Positions 26,059 through 34,737 of a DNA stretch of 64,000 nt are shown piece by piece; position 1 is the stretch's first letter; each line of letters opens with the position of its first letter. The notes beneath the pieces were generated by a model. That model saw nothing but the letters and a program-made list of their open reading frames with translations, did no database searches and was not told the origin of the DNA. Where the stretch lies: assembly GCA_019636345.1 (NCBI GenBank), contig JAHBXQ010000003.1, forward strand, positions 620,001 to 684,000, read 5' to 3'. Source of the stretch: Pirellulales bacterium (lineage in GTDB: Bacteria; Planctomycetota; Planctomycetia; Pirellulales; Lacipirellulaceae). The position numbers and the translations under genes are program-made.

Positions 26059-26973
26059 TCACTTTCGACGCCGCACGAGCGCCAACGCGCCGAGCGCCGT
26101 GCCGGCCAGAACCAGCGACGCGGGCTCGGGGATCACGCGCACCTCGAAGTATTGGTTCCCGGCGTACTGATTCAGATTGATCTGTCCGACGGTTCCGTTG
26201 AACCCGCCGGCGCCGTCGCCGCCGAGGTTCCCCTGTCCGGCGGGCAAGCCGCCGAGGAACTGGTTCGAGAGGTAGTCGTGATTCGAGCCGTTGATCATTG
26301 CCGAAATCTTGATCGTGCTGCCGAGGCCGGGGTTGCCGATCGCCGCCAGCGGGATCGCCAGTTCCAGGCCGGTGGTCACGGCTTGAGCAGCCGTCTGGTC
26401 GGCTGCGCCGCTGCCGCCGAGGATGCCCGCGACGTTGGAGTTGTCGAACGCGACGCCGATGCCGCTGGCGCCGACGCTCGCGTTCACGCCCGTCGGCGAA
26501 CCGCCGAAGATGCTGCCCGAGGCTTCGACGACCGACGCGTTGCCGACCGAGTTGAAGTCAAAGTCGAACTGGCCGCCGCCCCGGCGATTGATCAGCAGGT
26601 AGTCGGCCGCGAAACCGGCGTCGAAGGTGAACCCGGCGTACTTGCCGGCCCAGCCGTCGTTGGTGGGGTTGTTGCCGCCGTTGCTCGTGTCGTTGGTGAT
26701 GACGTTTTCGCCGCCGGGGACCGAGTCGATGAAGATGTTGAGCTTGTTGAAGTTGCCCTCCATGTTGCCGGTGAGGATCAGGTACAACGTTCCGCCCTCG
26801 ACGACGCCGTAGGCGGCGTTGAGCTCGCTGAAGTTGTCGCCGAACCCGGTCTCGACCGTCTGCACGGCCAAAGCGGAGCCGTAGGCGGCGTCGCGCGTAC
26901 CGTCGAGGGTCGGCGCCGCCAAGGCCGGCGTCGCGACCAAACTGAGAATCACAAGACCGCACAATCGCTTCAT
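26059..26973 (-). CDS. PEP-CTERM protein, paralogue of the one at 19.2-20.7 kb
   Basis: 304 residues. The signal peptide is MKRLCGLVILSLVATPALA. The body shares the same landmarks as the protein at 19160-20659 (LDGTRDAAYGSALAVQ, LYLILTGNMEGNFNKLNIFID, FTFDAGFAADYL, VTTGLELAIPLAAIG, NLGGDGAGGFNG) but has no dockerin-like insert. A PEP-CTERM tail (VIPEPASLV, helix, RRRK) follows. CCTCC at 26981-26985, read on the minus strand, is a strong GGAGG ribosome site seven bases before the ATG. The function is unknown. It is exported and probably surface-attached through the PEP-CTERM/exosortase route. Confidence 0.88.
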   Translation of the reverse strand: MKRLCGLVILSLVATPALAAPTLDGTRDAAYGSALAVQTVETGFGDNFSELNAAYGVVEGGTLYLILTGNMEGNFNKLNIFIDSVPGGENVITNDTSNGGNNPTNDGWAGKYAGFTFDAGFAADYLLINRRGGGQFDFDFNSVGNASVVEASGSIFGGSPTGVNASVGASGIGVAFDNSNVAGILGGSGAADQTAAQAVTTGLELAIPLAAIGNPGLGSTIKISAMINGSNHDYLSNQFLGGLPAGQGNLGGDGAGGFNGTVGQINLNQYAGNQYFEVRVIPEPASLVLAGTALGALALVRRRK

Positions 26974-27169
26974 GATGCTACCTCCGGGAGTTGGTTCTCC
27001 CCCTCCAGAACAGGTGACGCCGACGACGCACCGACGGTGCGCCGACTCGGCGAACGAACAAGGGAACGGGCTCTGTTAAAAAAGGTCGCTCGCGCCGGTC
27101 GGCTTGCGGCCGATCGGGCGAGTCGCGTTCGATCGTCGAACGCTCGGGTCGTGCGCCGCGCCGCTGGAA

Positions 27170-29050
27170 TCAGCTGCGCTCGCCGGCGACGTCGGTCCCG
27201 ACGTCGGTCTCGTCAAACATTGCCAGCACGAACTGCCCCGATCGTCTGGCGAACGCGGGCGACTGCGGAGGGTGAAAAGTGATCCGCCGTTGCAGTCGGT
27301 CCAAGGTCGCTCCCCAGCGGCGCGTCACCGCCAGGAAGTGAGTTCCGATTCGTATCTCGTCCACTTCGTGGATTTTCTTGCCGTCGTAGTTGCCGAGGCT
27401 GATCCGGTCGAACGCAAAGTTGCCGCGCAGCACGGCGTCGACTCGGCAGCGGCTTTCGTCGCTGAGCGACTCGGGGTTGCGATAGATTTCGACGAGGTCG
27501 CGGTGCTCCACCCCATAGGTGATCTTAATCACAATGAGATTGACTTCCGAGTTTTCGGGGCCCAGCGAGGGAAAATTCGCGACGCCGTAAATGTTGACGT
27601 TCGACGTGGCGCCGTACCCCGTGCCGTCGGCTCCGTTGCCGACACAGAGGACGCGGTTGAAATTCCCATCGCCGCGATGGAATTCAACGCCGTAAAAGCC
27701 GTCCTCCAACCGGTCGACCCGCTGGAGGAAGCTGATGTAGACCTGTTTCCCGTCGCGGCCAACTAACCGCAAGGCGTCTTGATTCTCAACTAGTCCGGCC
27801 GTGTCGAACACGCCGCCGACCGAGGTCGCCAGACTGCGGCGAATGCGATTCTTCTGCGCCGTCAAAGCCGCGTGGTTCCCCACCGGGGCGAGGCCCTCGA
27901 CCGTCAGGCTCCCCAGCAGGACGCGGTTCGAGTCGGGCCCGGCCGCTTCGTCGGCGGCGATGTTGAACCAGGGGCCGGCCCAGCCGAAGCCGCCGTTCTG
28001 GGCTTCGAGCGGACCCTCGGGATAACGAAATCCCTCGTAGGCCAGCAGCCCGTCGTGCGGGCCGGAACTGGGCAGAATGCTGCGAGCGAACAGCGCGTCG
28101 TCCGCGGGGACGTGCGTCACGGTGGTCAGCAGCGGATTGATTCGCGCCGCTTGAGCGTCGTTGAGTTCCAGGCTCTGAAACGCCCGGCCCTGGCCGTCCA
28201 GCACTTCGGCCCGCAACAGCCCGTTGAATACGTGCAGTTCGGCGGCGCCCGACTCTTGGGCGATGATGCCGAATTCGGCCCCGGCCTCGAGGACGTCGAG
28301 CGCCGCGGTGCGGACCTGGAAGCCGTGCGCGCGCTTGGGGACGACCGCCGCCAGCCGTCCGGCGGTCAGTTGGGCCCGGTCGCCGGAGTCGATCGTCAGC
28401 GACGCCGGTCCTTCCAACAGCAGCGTGGCCCCGTCGTTGAACGTGATCTCCGCCAGCCCCTCGACCAAGTCGAGCCGCTGTCCCGCGCTCAGCCGGGCGC
28501 CGTACTCGATGGCGCCCGCGGAGCGCGACCAGAGACAGTTGTGCGTGCCGGTGATCCGCGCAACCGCGGCCTCGGCGGGTTGCTGGGCGACGGAGGCGGC
28601 CGCGGGGGCCGCGGTGCGCGAAGCGAGCTGGCGCCATTGATGCGTGACGAGACTGCTGAGAGTCGCCACGCCGGCCAGCGAAGCGGCGATCGCCCAGAAT
28701 CCCCAGCGGCGCGAAGCGCCTTCACCGGGGCGGCGTCGCGAGCCGACAATCCCCCGGGGCGAGTCCTCGGGGGCGGTCGCCGGCGTGTGAGGCGCGGGAA
28801 CGCTCCCCCCCGGAGCCGCGTCGACGATCGTGCCGGCCGGGCGACCGTTCAGCAATTCGCCCGCGTCGCCGTACAGGCTGCCGTGCAACCACATGTAATT
28901 TGTGTAGAGCGTGCGAGCCTGCGGGTCGGTCCGCAGCGCGAGGTCGAGCTGCCGCCCGTCGGCGTCGCTGATCGTGCCGTTGCATAGGTCGCCCGCAAGC
29001 TCCAGCAGGCGCTCCTTCGACAGCGAGTTGGCGGGGTCGCGGGGGCTCAC
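27170..29050 (-). CDS. FecR-like transmembrane regulator (putative anti-sigma factor)
   Basis: 626 residues. The cytoplasmic N-terminus (about 1-115) has LLELAGDLCNGTISDADGRQ and LDLALRTDPQARTLY, typical of the sigma-binding region of planctomycete anti-sigma proteins. One transmembrane helix lies at about 117-136. A FecR domain at about 190-300 (GQRLDLVEGLAEITFNDGA, LLEGPASLTI) is followed by a long beta-rich C-terminal domain resembling a LamG/concanavalin fold (EGFRYPEGPLEAQNGGFGWAGPWFN). It starts with GTG and overlaps the sigma-factor stop by four bases, so the two are coupled. It probably holds the sigma factor until an outside signal, perhaps a carbohydrate, is sensed. Confidence 0.85.
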   Translation of the reverse strand: MSPRDPANSLSKERLLELAGDLCNGTISDADGRQLDLALRTDPQARTLYTNYMWLHGSLYGDAGELLNGRPAGTIVDAAPGGSVPAPHTPATAPEDSPRGIVGSRRRPGEGASRRWGFWAIAASLAGVATLSSLVTHQWRQLASRTAAPAAASVAQQPAEAAVARITGTHNCLWSRSAGAIEYGARLSAGQRLDLVEGLAEITFNDGATLLLEGPASLTIDSGDRAQLTAGRLAAVVPKRAHGFQVRTAALDVLEAGAEFGIIAQESGAAELHVFNGLLRAEVLDGQGRAFQSLELNDAQAARINPLLTTVTHVPADDALFARSILPSSGPHDGLLAYEGFRYPEGPLEAQNGGFGWAGPWFNIAADEAAGPDSNRVLLGSLTVEGLAPVGNHAALTAQKNRIRRSLATSVGGVFDTAGLVENQDALRLVGRDGKQVYISFLQRVDRLEDGFYGVEFHRGDGNFNRVLCVGNGADGTGYGATSNVNIYGVANFPSLGPENSEVNLIVIKITYGVEHRDLVEIYRNPESLSDESRCRVDAVLRGNFAFDRISLGNYDGKKIHEVDEIRIGTHFLAVTRRWGATLDRLQRRITFHPPQSPAFARRSGQFVLAMFDETDVGTDVAGERS

Positions 29051-29610
29051 AGCAATCCTTCAGCGCTGATCGTGCGGTCGATGCATTCGTGCAACGACCG
29101 GCGGATGCGATTGAGGGCCTTGTAAACGGTGTTGACGGGTCGTCCCAGTTCCTCGGCGATCGCCTTAAAGCTCGGCGAGGCGTCGGCGTAGCAGCGTTGT
29201 ACGAGTCGGCGGTCTTCGGGGCCCAGCTTGTTCAGGCAGTTCTGCAGCGCCTCGCGGCGGAAGTCGAACAGGTCGGCGCGGCGGCTCGCGTCTTCGGCGA
29301 TTTGGGAGCACGCCTCGTCGCTCAACTGGAAGCCCGACCGCTTCGCCTCGCGGCGAAACTTGCGGACCTGGTTGTGGGCGATGACGCTGACCCACTTCAC
29401 AAAGTCGGTCCCTAATTGGAACTGATCCGACAGCCGCCAGACGGTGACGCAGACCTCCTGAAACACCTCCTCCGCGTGCGCCGGGTTAGCCAACAGCGTC
29501 ACGAGGTACGAAAACAGCCACCGGTCGTACCGGGCGAAAAGCCGGGCGAACGCATCCCGCCGCTCGTCGGCAGAGAGTCGTCCGTCCCGGGGATCGTCGC
29601 TTTCTGTCAC
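29047..29610 (-). CDS. ECF-type RNA polymerase sigma factor
   Basis: 187 residues, the normal length. Region 2 includes LFARYDRWLFSYLVTLL, HAEEVFQEVCVTVWR and FVKWVSVIAHNQVRKFRR. Region 4 includes LGPEDRRLVQRCYADASPSFKAIAEELGRPVNTVYKALNRIRR with a recognisable helix-turn-helix. The sequence is closest in style to the Rhodopirellula/Verrucomicrobium group of ECF sigma factors. The start is GTG 29610. The gene leads the FecR-like gene with a four-base overlap, so it is probably controlled by that protein. Target genes are unknown; the 202 bases upstream would be the first place to look for autoregulation. Confidence 0.92.
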   Translation of the reverse strand: MTESDDPRDGRLSADERRDAFARLFARYDRWLFSYLVTLLANPAHAEEVFQEVCVTVWRLSDQFQLGTDFVKWVSVIAHNQVRKFRREAKRSGFQLSDEACSQIAEDASRRADLFDFRREALQNCLNKLGPEDRRLVQRCYADASPSFKAIAEELGRPVNTVYKALNRIRRSLHECIDRTISAEGLL

Positions 29611-29812
29611 GTGACGCCCCTCCCGGCGTGCCTGGACTTAGCGGTGTCTACGACCTCGGTTCTAAGGTAAGGCGCGCGCCATGACAATTTGGTATCGAAA
29701 AAGTCACGAAAATCGCAGTGACAACCCCGCCGCCGCTCGTAAGCCGAATCGGGACAACGGCTTGCAGCCGTCGCCGCCCCTCTCGCCGGCGGCCTGCAGC
29801 CTCTGCTGGCGG

Positions 29813-30931
29813 CTACTTTGCCGGGGAACGCAACTCCGGCTGAGGCGCCGCCAGCGCCTCGCAGAGCGCTTCGTACGCCGGTTTCGGGCGCCAGGATTCG
29901 TCGAACAACAGTGGGCGGCGCTTCCCCCCTGCGCCGGGGCGGTCGAGCCAACTGTGCCGGTCGCTCACCCCCCAGGTCTGCAGCCAGCCCTCTCCCCGCT
30001 GCCGGAGCCAGATCTCCGCGATTCGGCGATACGCCTCGGCCTGCCGCTGCAGACTCTCCGGCGAGCCGTCGGGGATCGCCACGTCGAGCTCCGTGACGTA
30101 GTTGGCCAGCCCCAGAGAGGCGATCTCGCGCATCCGGGCCTCGAGCGCGAAGCTCGGCGCCAGCGCCTGCTCGGGGGTCGTGTGGAGTTGCCAGCCCATG
30201 CCGTCGACGAGTCCCTCGGCCTGCAATCGACGAACGATCTGCAGCGCGACCTGCCAGCGCCGGGTCTGCAGGGCGTCGGTCTGCTCGCAGCCGTAGTCGT
30301 TGTAGAGGAAGACGGCGTCGGGATCGGCTTCGCGGCACAGCCGGAAGACCTCAGTCACATAGTCTGGCCCCAGCGCCCGGCGCCACCAGCAGTCCCGCAA
30401 GCCCCGACCGTTCGGGGCGACTGCCTCGTTCACCACGTCCCACACGGCGCAGCGACCCCGGTACCGGCCGAGCGCCTCGCGGACGTGCGCGCTCAGAATG
30501 CCGTGCGCTTCCGACTGCGGCGACTGCGTCACCCAGGCGGGATTCTTGTCATCCGCCGGATAGAGGACGGGATGGAGATGCACCGCCATGTCGTGCTGCT
30601 GGGCGAACTCGATCGCTTCGTCGGTGAGGCGCCAATCCCAACGGTTTCGTTCCGGATGCGTGCGGGTCCAGAAGGTTCCGATCGTGGCAGCGTTGAACTC
30701 TCGAGACACGAGCGCCTGCTGCGCGGGAGTGCGCCAGTCGTCGTCGAGAATCATGGCGCCGATGCGGACTTCGCGCGCCTCGGCGAGATGGCGAAGCGTC
30801 GGCGTCGAGGGCGAGTCGGCGATCGGCGGCTGCGCCGCCGGGCCCCGCGACGCAAGGCCCGCGATCACCAGCGCCAGGCGTACGAGGGTCGCGCATCCGG
30901 GTCGGCGAGTTTCCCTCGTCGTCCGCGTCAT
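29813..30931 (-). CDS. GH10 endo-1,4-beta-xylanase-like enzyme
   Basis: 372 residues. A hydrophobic signal segment (LVRLALVIAGLASRGPAAQ) precedes a GH10 barrel: FNAATIGTFWTRTHPERNRWDW, MAVHLHPVLYP, acid/base Glu169 in WDVVNEAV and nucleophile Glu281 in YVTELDV, with GMGWQLHT and GVSDRHSWL. All are standard GH10 landmarks, so activity on beta-1,4-xylan is likely, secreted to the periplasm or outside. Its ATG overlaps the pyrF stop (ATGA), which is odd for a secreted glycosidase. No PEP-CTERM tail or carbohydrate-binding module is attached. The larger open frame upstream of 30931 is antisense to nothing real and simply overlaps pyrF. Confidence 0.9.
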   Translation of the reverse strand: MTRTTRETRRPGCATLVRLALVIAGLASRGPAAQPPIADSPSTPTLRHLAEAREVRIGAMILDDDWRTPAQQALVSREFNAATIGTFWTRTHPERNRWDWRLTDEAIEFAQQHDMAVHLHPVLYPADDKNPAWVTQSPQSEAHGILSAHVREALGRYRGRCAVWDVVNEAVAPNGRGLRDCWWRRALGPDYVTEVFRLCREADPDAVFLYNDYGCEQTDALQTRRWQVALQIVRRLQAEGLVDGMGWQLHTTPEQALAPSFALEARMREIASLGLANYVTELDVAIPDGSPESLQRQAEAYRRIAEIWLRQRGEGWLQTWGVSDRHSWLDRPGAGGKRRPLLFDESWRPKPAYEALCEALAAPQPELRSPAK

Positions 30932-31848
30932 CGCAGGGCCCGCGCTCCCCCCTCGGCGCCGATCTCGGCGATCATGTCGCGCGTCGCCTCGGCCACCGCG
31001 TCTTGCCAGCGCGCGTCGCCGAAGCGTTCGGCGTACGGCGAGCGGCGAGCGGCGAAGATCAACCCGCGACTGTTGTTCACCACGGCGCCAAGTCCGCGGT
31101 CGTCGAACGCCCCCGCGACGTCGGCCGCTCCGGCGCCCTGGCTGCCGTAGCCGGGGACCAGAAACCACGTGTGCGGCATCGCGGCCCGCAACTCGCCAAG
31201 CTGAGCGGGGTAGGTCGCGCCCGCAACGGCGCCGACGAGTCCGTAACCGCACTCGCCGACGGTCGCGGCCGAGAGTCGCTCGACGAGCGCGGCCGCGTGG
31301 CGATAGACCGGCTGCCCGTCCGCCACGAGGTCCTGCAGCAATCCGCCGCCGGGGTTCGAGGTTTTCACCAGGACGAACAGCCCCGCAACTCGCTCTTGGG
31401 CGACCTCGACGAAGGGAGTGAGACTGTCCTCGCCCAAGTACGGGCTGACCGTCAGGGCGTCGGCATGCCATGGCGCCGCGTCGCGCCCCAGCATGCCGCG
31501 GGCGTAGGCCTCGGCGGTGCTGCCGATGTCGTTTCGCTTGGCGTCGAGGATGACCAAGAGTCCGCGCTTCTGGGCGTGGCAAATCGTCTCGACGAGCGCG
31601 GCGACCCCCGGGGGGCCGAGTTCCTCGAAAAAGGCCGACTGCGGTTTGACCGCCGGCACGAGTTCGGCGACGGCGTCGATCACCCCGCGGCAGAATTCGA
31701 GATAGGCGGCCGCGCGGCCAGCCGTCGAGTCGACGTGCGCGGCGGCCAGCGGCGCGGGGAGTTGGTCCCAACGCGGATCGAGCCCGACGCACACCGGCGT
31801 CCGGCGAGCGATCACGGCGGCGGCCAGGGCGTCGGTGAAGTGCGGCAT
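30928..31848 (-). CDS. pyrF: Orotidine-5'-phosphate decarboxylase, subfamily 2
   Basis: 306 residues. The active-site segment DAKRNDIGSTAEAYA, with catalytic Lys104 after Asp102, together with VCVGLDPRWDQLP, AVKPQSAFFEELG and LFVLVKTSNPGG, identifies the longer bacterial type-2 form of OMP decarboxylase. It makes UMP from OMP, the last step of de novo pyrimidine synthesis, in the cytoplasm. The start ATG gives MPHFTDALAAAV directly before the conserved N-terminus. It is divergent from the acyltransferase gene at 32083 and overlaps the following GH10 gene by four bases. Confidence 0.95.
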   Translation of the reverse strand: MPHFTDALAAAVIARRTPVCVGLDPRWDQLPAPLAAAHVDSTAGRAAAYLEFCRGVIDAVAELVPAVKPQSAFFEELGPPGVAALVETICHAQKRGLLVILDAKRNDIGSTAEAYARGMLGRDAAPWHADALTVSPYLGEDSLTPFVEVAQERVAGLFVLVKTSNPGGGLLQDLVADGQPVYRHAAALVERLSAATVGECGYGLVGAVAGATYPAQLGELRAAMPHTWFLVPGYGSQGAGAADVAGAFDDRGLGAVVNNSRGLIFAARRSPYAERFGDARWQDAVAEATRDMIAEIGAEGGARALR

Positions 31849-32082
31849 GGGCGAAGCGACTCACGAAGACACGTCGAACAGCAGGCGGCTCGCGTCATTG
31901 TATCGGCTCGCTTCCCGCAGGGAACGCCCTCGCCGGGGGAGAGAGATCTCGGGATCGCCGCTCTGCAAAGTCGTGCGAACGAGCAACAGGAACTCGCGCC
32001 GTGGCGCGATGTTCCTCGGCTTCGTCCGTTCGCCTATCATGGTTCGCTTTCCGGCCGCACCGAACGCCCGCGTCGAGACCTC

Positions 32083-32883
32083 ATGGAAGACTTGCACTTC
32101 GAGAACGGAATCTATCGCACTCCCGCGGGGCGGAGCTGCCTGCTCGGGCGGCTGTTTCCCACGTGGTCGTTCTTTGTGCAGTACCCGGTCATCGTGTGGC
32201 TCGCCGCGCGGTTGGCGAAGCGCGGCCGGCTCGACGGGGCCGCGTGGGCCAACAGCAGTCGCCAGGTGATACGAGCCCTGGAGCGCTCCGGGGTTGAGTT
32301 CGAGATCACCGGCGTCGAGCATCTCCACGGCATCGACTCGGCCTACGTGCTGGCGGCCAATCACATGAGCACGCTTGAAACGATGGTCCTCCCCGCGGTG
32401 CTGCAGCCGTTGCGCAATACGACCTTCGTCGTCAAGCAGTCGCTGACGACGATGCCGGTGTTCAAGCACATCATGTGCTCGAGACACGCCATCGCGGTGA
32501 CGCAGACGAATCCGCGCGAGGATCTCAAGACGATGCTCGCCGAGGGAGTCGATCGGCTGAAGCGCGGGTTCGCGCTGGTCGTCTTCCCGCAGGGGAGTCG
32601 CACGCCCGGTTTCCGCGCCGAGGAGTTCAACTCGATCGGCGTCAAGCTTGCCGCTCGCGCCGCGACGCCGCTCGTGCCGTGCGCGGTGGCGACCGACGCC
32701 TGGGGGCTGGGGCGTTGGATCCCCGAACTCTCTCGCATCGATCCGACGCGCAAGGTGCGGATCGCCTTCGGCGAGCCGACGACCGTCGAAGGTCGCGGCG
32801 AGGAGCAACACGCGCGAACGCTCGAGTTCATCGGCGGCAAACTCGCCGAGTGGGGCTACGGGCCCGCGGGACCGTTGCCGTGA
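32083..32883 (+). CDS. PlsC-like lysophospholipid acyltransferase with variant motifs
   Basis: 266 residues. The acyltransferase fold is recognisable: motif I is NHMSTLE, with His94 followed by Glu99 instead of the usual Asp of HX4D, and motif III is FPQGSRTPGF (168-177) where FPEGTR is usual. LPLVPCAVAT-type motif IV is present as TPLVPCAVATD. A hydrophobic segment near 24-45 (LFPTWSFFVQYPVIVWLAARL) should place it on the inner membrane. It probably acylates a lysophospholipid or a related lipid; the exact substrate is not visible. ATG 32083 was chosen because the frame upstream is antisense to pyrF. The promoter should lie in the 234-base divergent gap. Confidence 0.85.
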   Translation: MEDLHFENGIYRTPAGRSCLLGRLFPTWSFFVQYPVIVWLAARLAKRGRLDGAAWANSSRQVIRALERSGVEFEITGVEHLHGIDSAYVLAANHMSTLETMVLPAVLQPLRNTTFVVKQSLTTMPVFKHIMCSRHAIAVTQTNPREDLKTMLAEGVDRLKRGFALVVFPQGSRTPGFRAEEFNSIGVKLAARAATPLVPCAVATDAWGLGRWIPELSRIDPTRKVRIAFGEPTTVEGRGEEQHARTLEFIGGKLAEWGYGPAGPLP

Positions 32884-33358
32884 TCGCCGCACTGGGCGCG
32901 TGAGAATTCGCCGCGCGAACTTGCTGAGCGGCGCGAGCTTGCGCCCGTCGAGCGAGCTTGTTGGTTGCGAACGGATCGGCACGTTTTGCGCAAACCGATC
33001 ATGCTTCTGCGCCGGGGGGCGGTTGCCTGGTTTCGCCGGTTTGCCGCGCTGCTCTATTTGTCGGCAGATTTTGCGATTCTCCCGGTCTGGGAATTTTGAC
33101 CCGACCCCGCCGCTGCGATAGACTGAGTCCCGTCAGTTCGGGCTTGCGACGTGCATCGCGGGCTCGGTCGACAGGCGTCGCTGCCGCCGCTTGTCGAGTT
33201 CTCCCTCACACCCGCCGGTCGCATCGACCTCCTGCGTTCTTTGCCGCAGTCTCTTGCCGGGCCGCCGCTCGCGAGCCGCCCCCCGATTCCCTCGCTGAGC
33301 CGTCCTTGCTCGGTCCGCTCGGCGAACTCCCCGATCCGCACTGTGGAGACCTTGGCGT
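32884..33358. other. 475-base gap holding the leader of the DUF1501 operon
   Basis: I see no gene here. Short frames occur on both strands without recognisable motifs or ribosome sites. The stretch contains a sigma70-like promoter candidate at 33096-33124 and a ribosome site GGAG at 33345-33348, ten bases before the ATG at 33359. If that promoter is used, the leader RNA is about 230 bases. Confidence 0.5.
33096..33124 (+). promoter_or_regulatory. Sigma70-like promoter candidate for the DUF1501 operon
   Basis: TTGACC (33096-33101) and TAGACT (33119-33124) are separated by exactly 17 bases. They match five of six and four of six bases of the housekeeping consensus. No gene overlaps it, and it lies upstream of the four-gene + strand operon. 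Confidence 0.4.
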
Positions 33359-34669
33359 ATGGCCGTTCGACACGTACCGCTGAGTCGCCGTGGATTTTTG
33401 ACCGTCGGCGCCGTGGGGGGCTTGGGTCTCTCGCTCGCCGACTGGTTCGCGCTGCGCAGCACGGCTTCGGCGGCGGAGAACGCGTACGTGACTCCTCCGG
33501 TCAAGGCCGAGAGCGTCATTCACATTTTTCTCCCCGGCGGGCTCAGCGCGCAGGACTCGTTCGATCCGAAGCCCCTGGCGCCGATTGAATACCGGGGCGA
33601 GCTGAAGGCGATTCCCACGAAGATTCCCGGCGAGCAGTTCAGCGAGCTGATGCCGCGCACCGCGGGAGTGGCCGACAAGATCACCGTGATTCGATCGCTC
33701 ACGCATAGCGAGGCGGCGCACGAACGGGGCGAGATGAACATGCTCACGGGGTATCGTCCCAGCCCGGCGCTAGAGTACCCGAGCCTGGGGAGCGTCGTGA
33801 GCCACGAATTCGGCCCGCGCAAGAATTTGCCGGCGTACATTTGCGTCCCCGAGATGCCGAGCCCTTACGCCGGCCCCGGGTATTTGAGCGCGGCCTATGC
33901 TCCGTTCGCGCTGGGGGACGATCCGGCGCGGAACGGTTTTCAGGTTCGCGATCTCAACCTTCCCGGCGGCGTCGACGAGGCGCGGTTCGCGCGCCGGCGC
34001 GCGGCGCTCGAGGCGGTCAACAAGTCGTTCGTCGACGCCACGCAGGCGGACGGCGTCGTCGCGATGAATTCGTTCTACGAGCGAGCGTTCGACCTGATCG
34101 GCTCGGCGAGCGCTCGCGAGGCGTTCCGCATCGAGGCCGAGGACGCCGCGATGCGCGACCGCTACGGCCGGCACCAGCCGGGGCAGCGGATGTTGTTGGC
34201 ACGGCGACTCGTCGAGGCGGGGGCCCGGTTCGTCACGCTCAGCTACGGCGGCTGGGACCACCATGTGAACGTCACCGGCAACATGCGGCGACTCATGCCG
34301 GCGTTCGATCAGGCGTTCGCCGCCTTGGTGAGCGACCTCGACGAGCGGGGCCTGCTGGACACGACCCTGGTGATGGTGACGACCGAATTCGGCCGGACTC
34401 CCAAACTCAACCAGGATGCGGGGCGCGACCACTGGGCCAAGGTGTTCAGCGTCGCCCTGGCCGGCGGCGGCGTACGCCGCGGTGCGATCGTCGGCTCCTC
34501 GGGTCCGACCGCCAGCGAACCGACCGACTGCCCGGTGACCCCCGAAGACCTCGCCGCGACCGTGTACCACCAGTTGGGCATTCCCCCCGAGAAGGAACTG
34601 ATCGCCCCCGGCAACCGCCCCATCGAAATCGTCAACAACGGCCGCGTGCGCAGCGAGATCGTGGCGTGA
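33359..34669 (+). CDS. DUF1501 protein (Tat-exported, sulfatase-like fold)
   Basis: 436 residues. The N-terminus LSRRGFLTVGAVGGLGLSLADWF is a twin-arginine signal. DUF1501 landmarks follow: IHIFLPGGLSAQDSFDPKP, TVIRSLTHSEAAHERGEMNMLTGYRP, FVTLSYGGWDHHVN, MVTTEFGRTPKLNQDAGRDHW and GGGVRRGAIVGSS. The family is distantly related to alkaline phosphatase/sulfatase folds and is hugely expanded in planctomycetes; its reaction is unknown. It heads an operon with a PPC protein, a DUF1549/DUF1553 cytochrome and a PSCyt1/WD40 protein, the usual neighbourhood of this family. GGAG at 33345 supports the start. Confidence 0.93.
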   Translation: MAVRHVPLSRRGFLTVGAVGGLGLSLADWFALRSTASAAENAYVTPPVKAESVIHIFLPGGLSAQDSFDPKPLAPIEYRGELKAIPTKIPGEQFSELMPRTAGVADKITVIRSLTHSEAAHERGEMNMLTGYRPSPALEYPSLGSVVSHEFGPRKNLPAYICVPEMPSPYAGPGYLSAAYAPFALGDDPARNGFQVRDLNLPGGVDEARFARRRAALEAVNKSFVDATQADGVVAMNSFYERAFDLIGSASAREAFRIEAEDAAMRDRYGRHQPGQRMLLARRLVEAGARFVTLSYGGWDHHVNVTGNMRRLMPAFDQAFAALVSDLDERGLLDTTLVMVTTEFGRTPKLNQDAGRDHWAKVFSVALAGGGVRRGAIVGSSGPTASEPTDCPVTPEDLAATVYHQLGIPPEKELIAPGNRPIEIVNNGRVRSEIVA

Positions 34670-34737
34670 CTTTCGGCATCAACGGCGATGTTTTTGTTCG
34701 CGTCATGACGCTCAGTCGCACAGGGGGAAACGGCAGC

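Noticed and set aside
27077-27120. Terminator of the FecR-like gene at the TTTTTT run (minus strand)
   Set aside because: The nearest stem (CGGTCGGC/GCCGATCG) is imperfect and about 12 bases from the T-run, so it was not listed as a feature.
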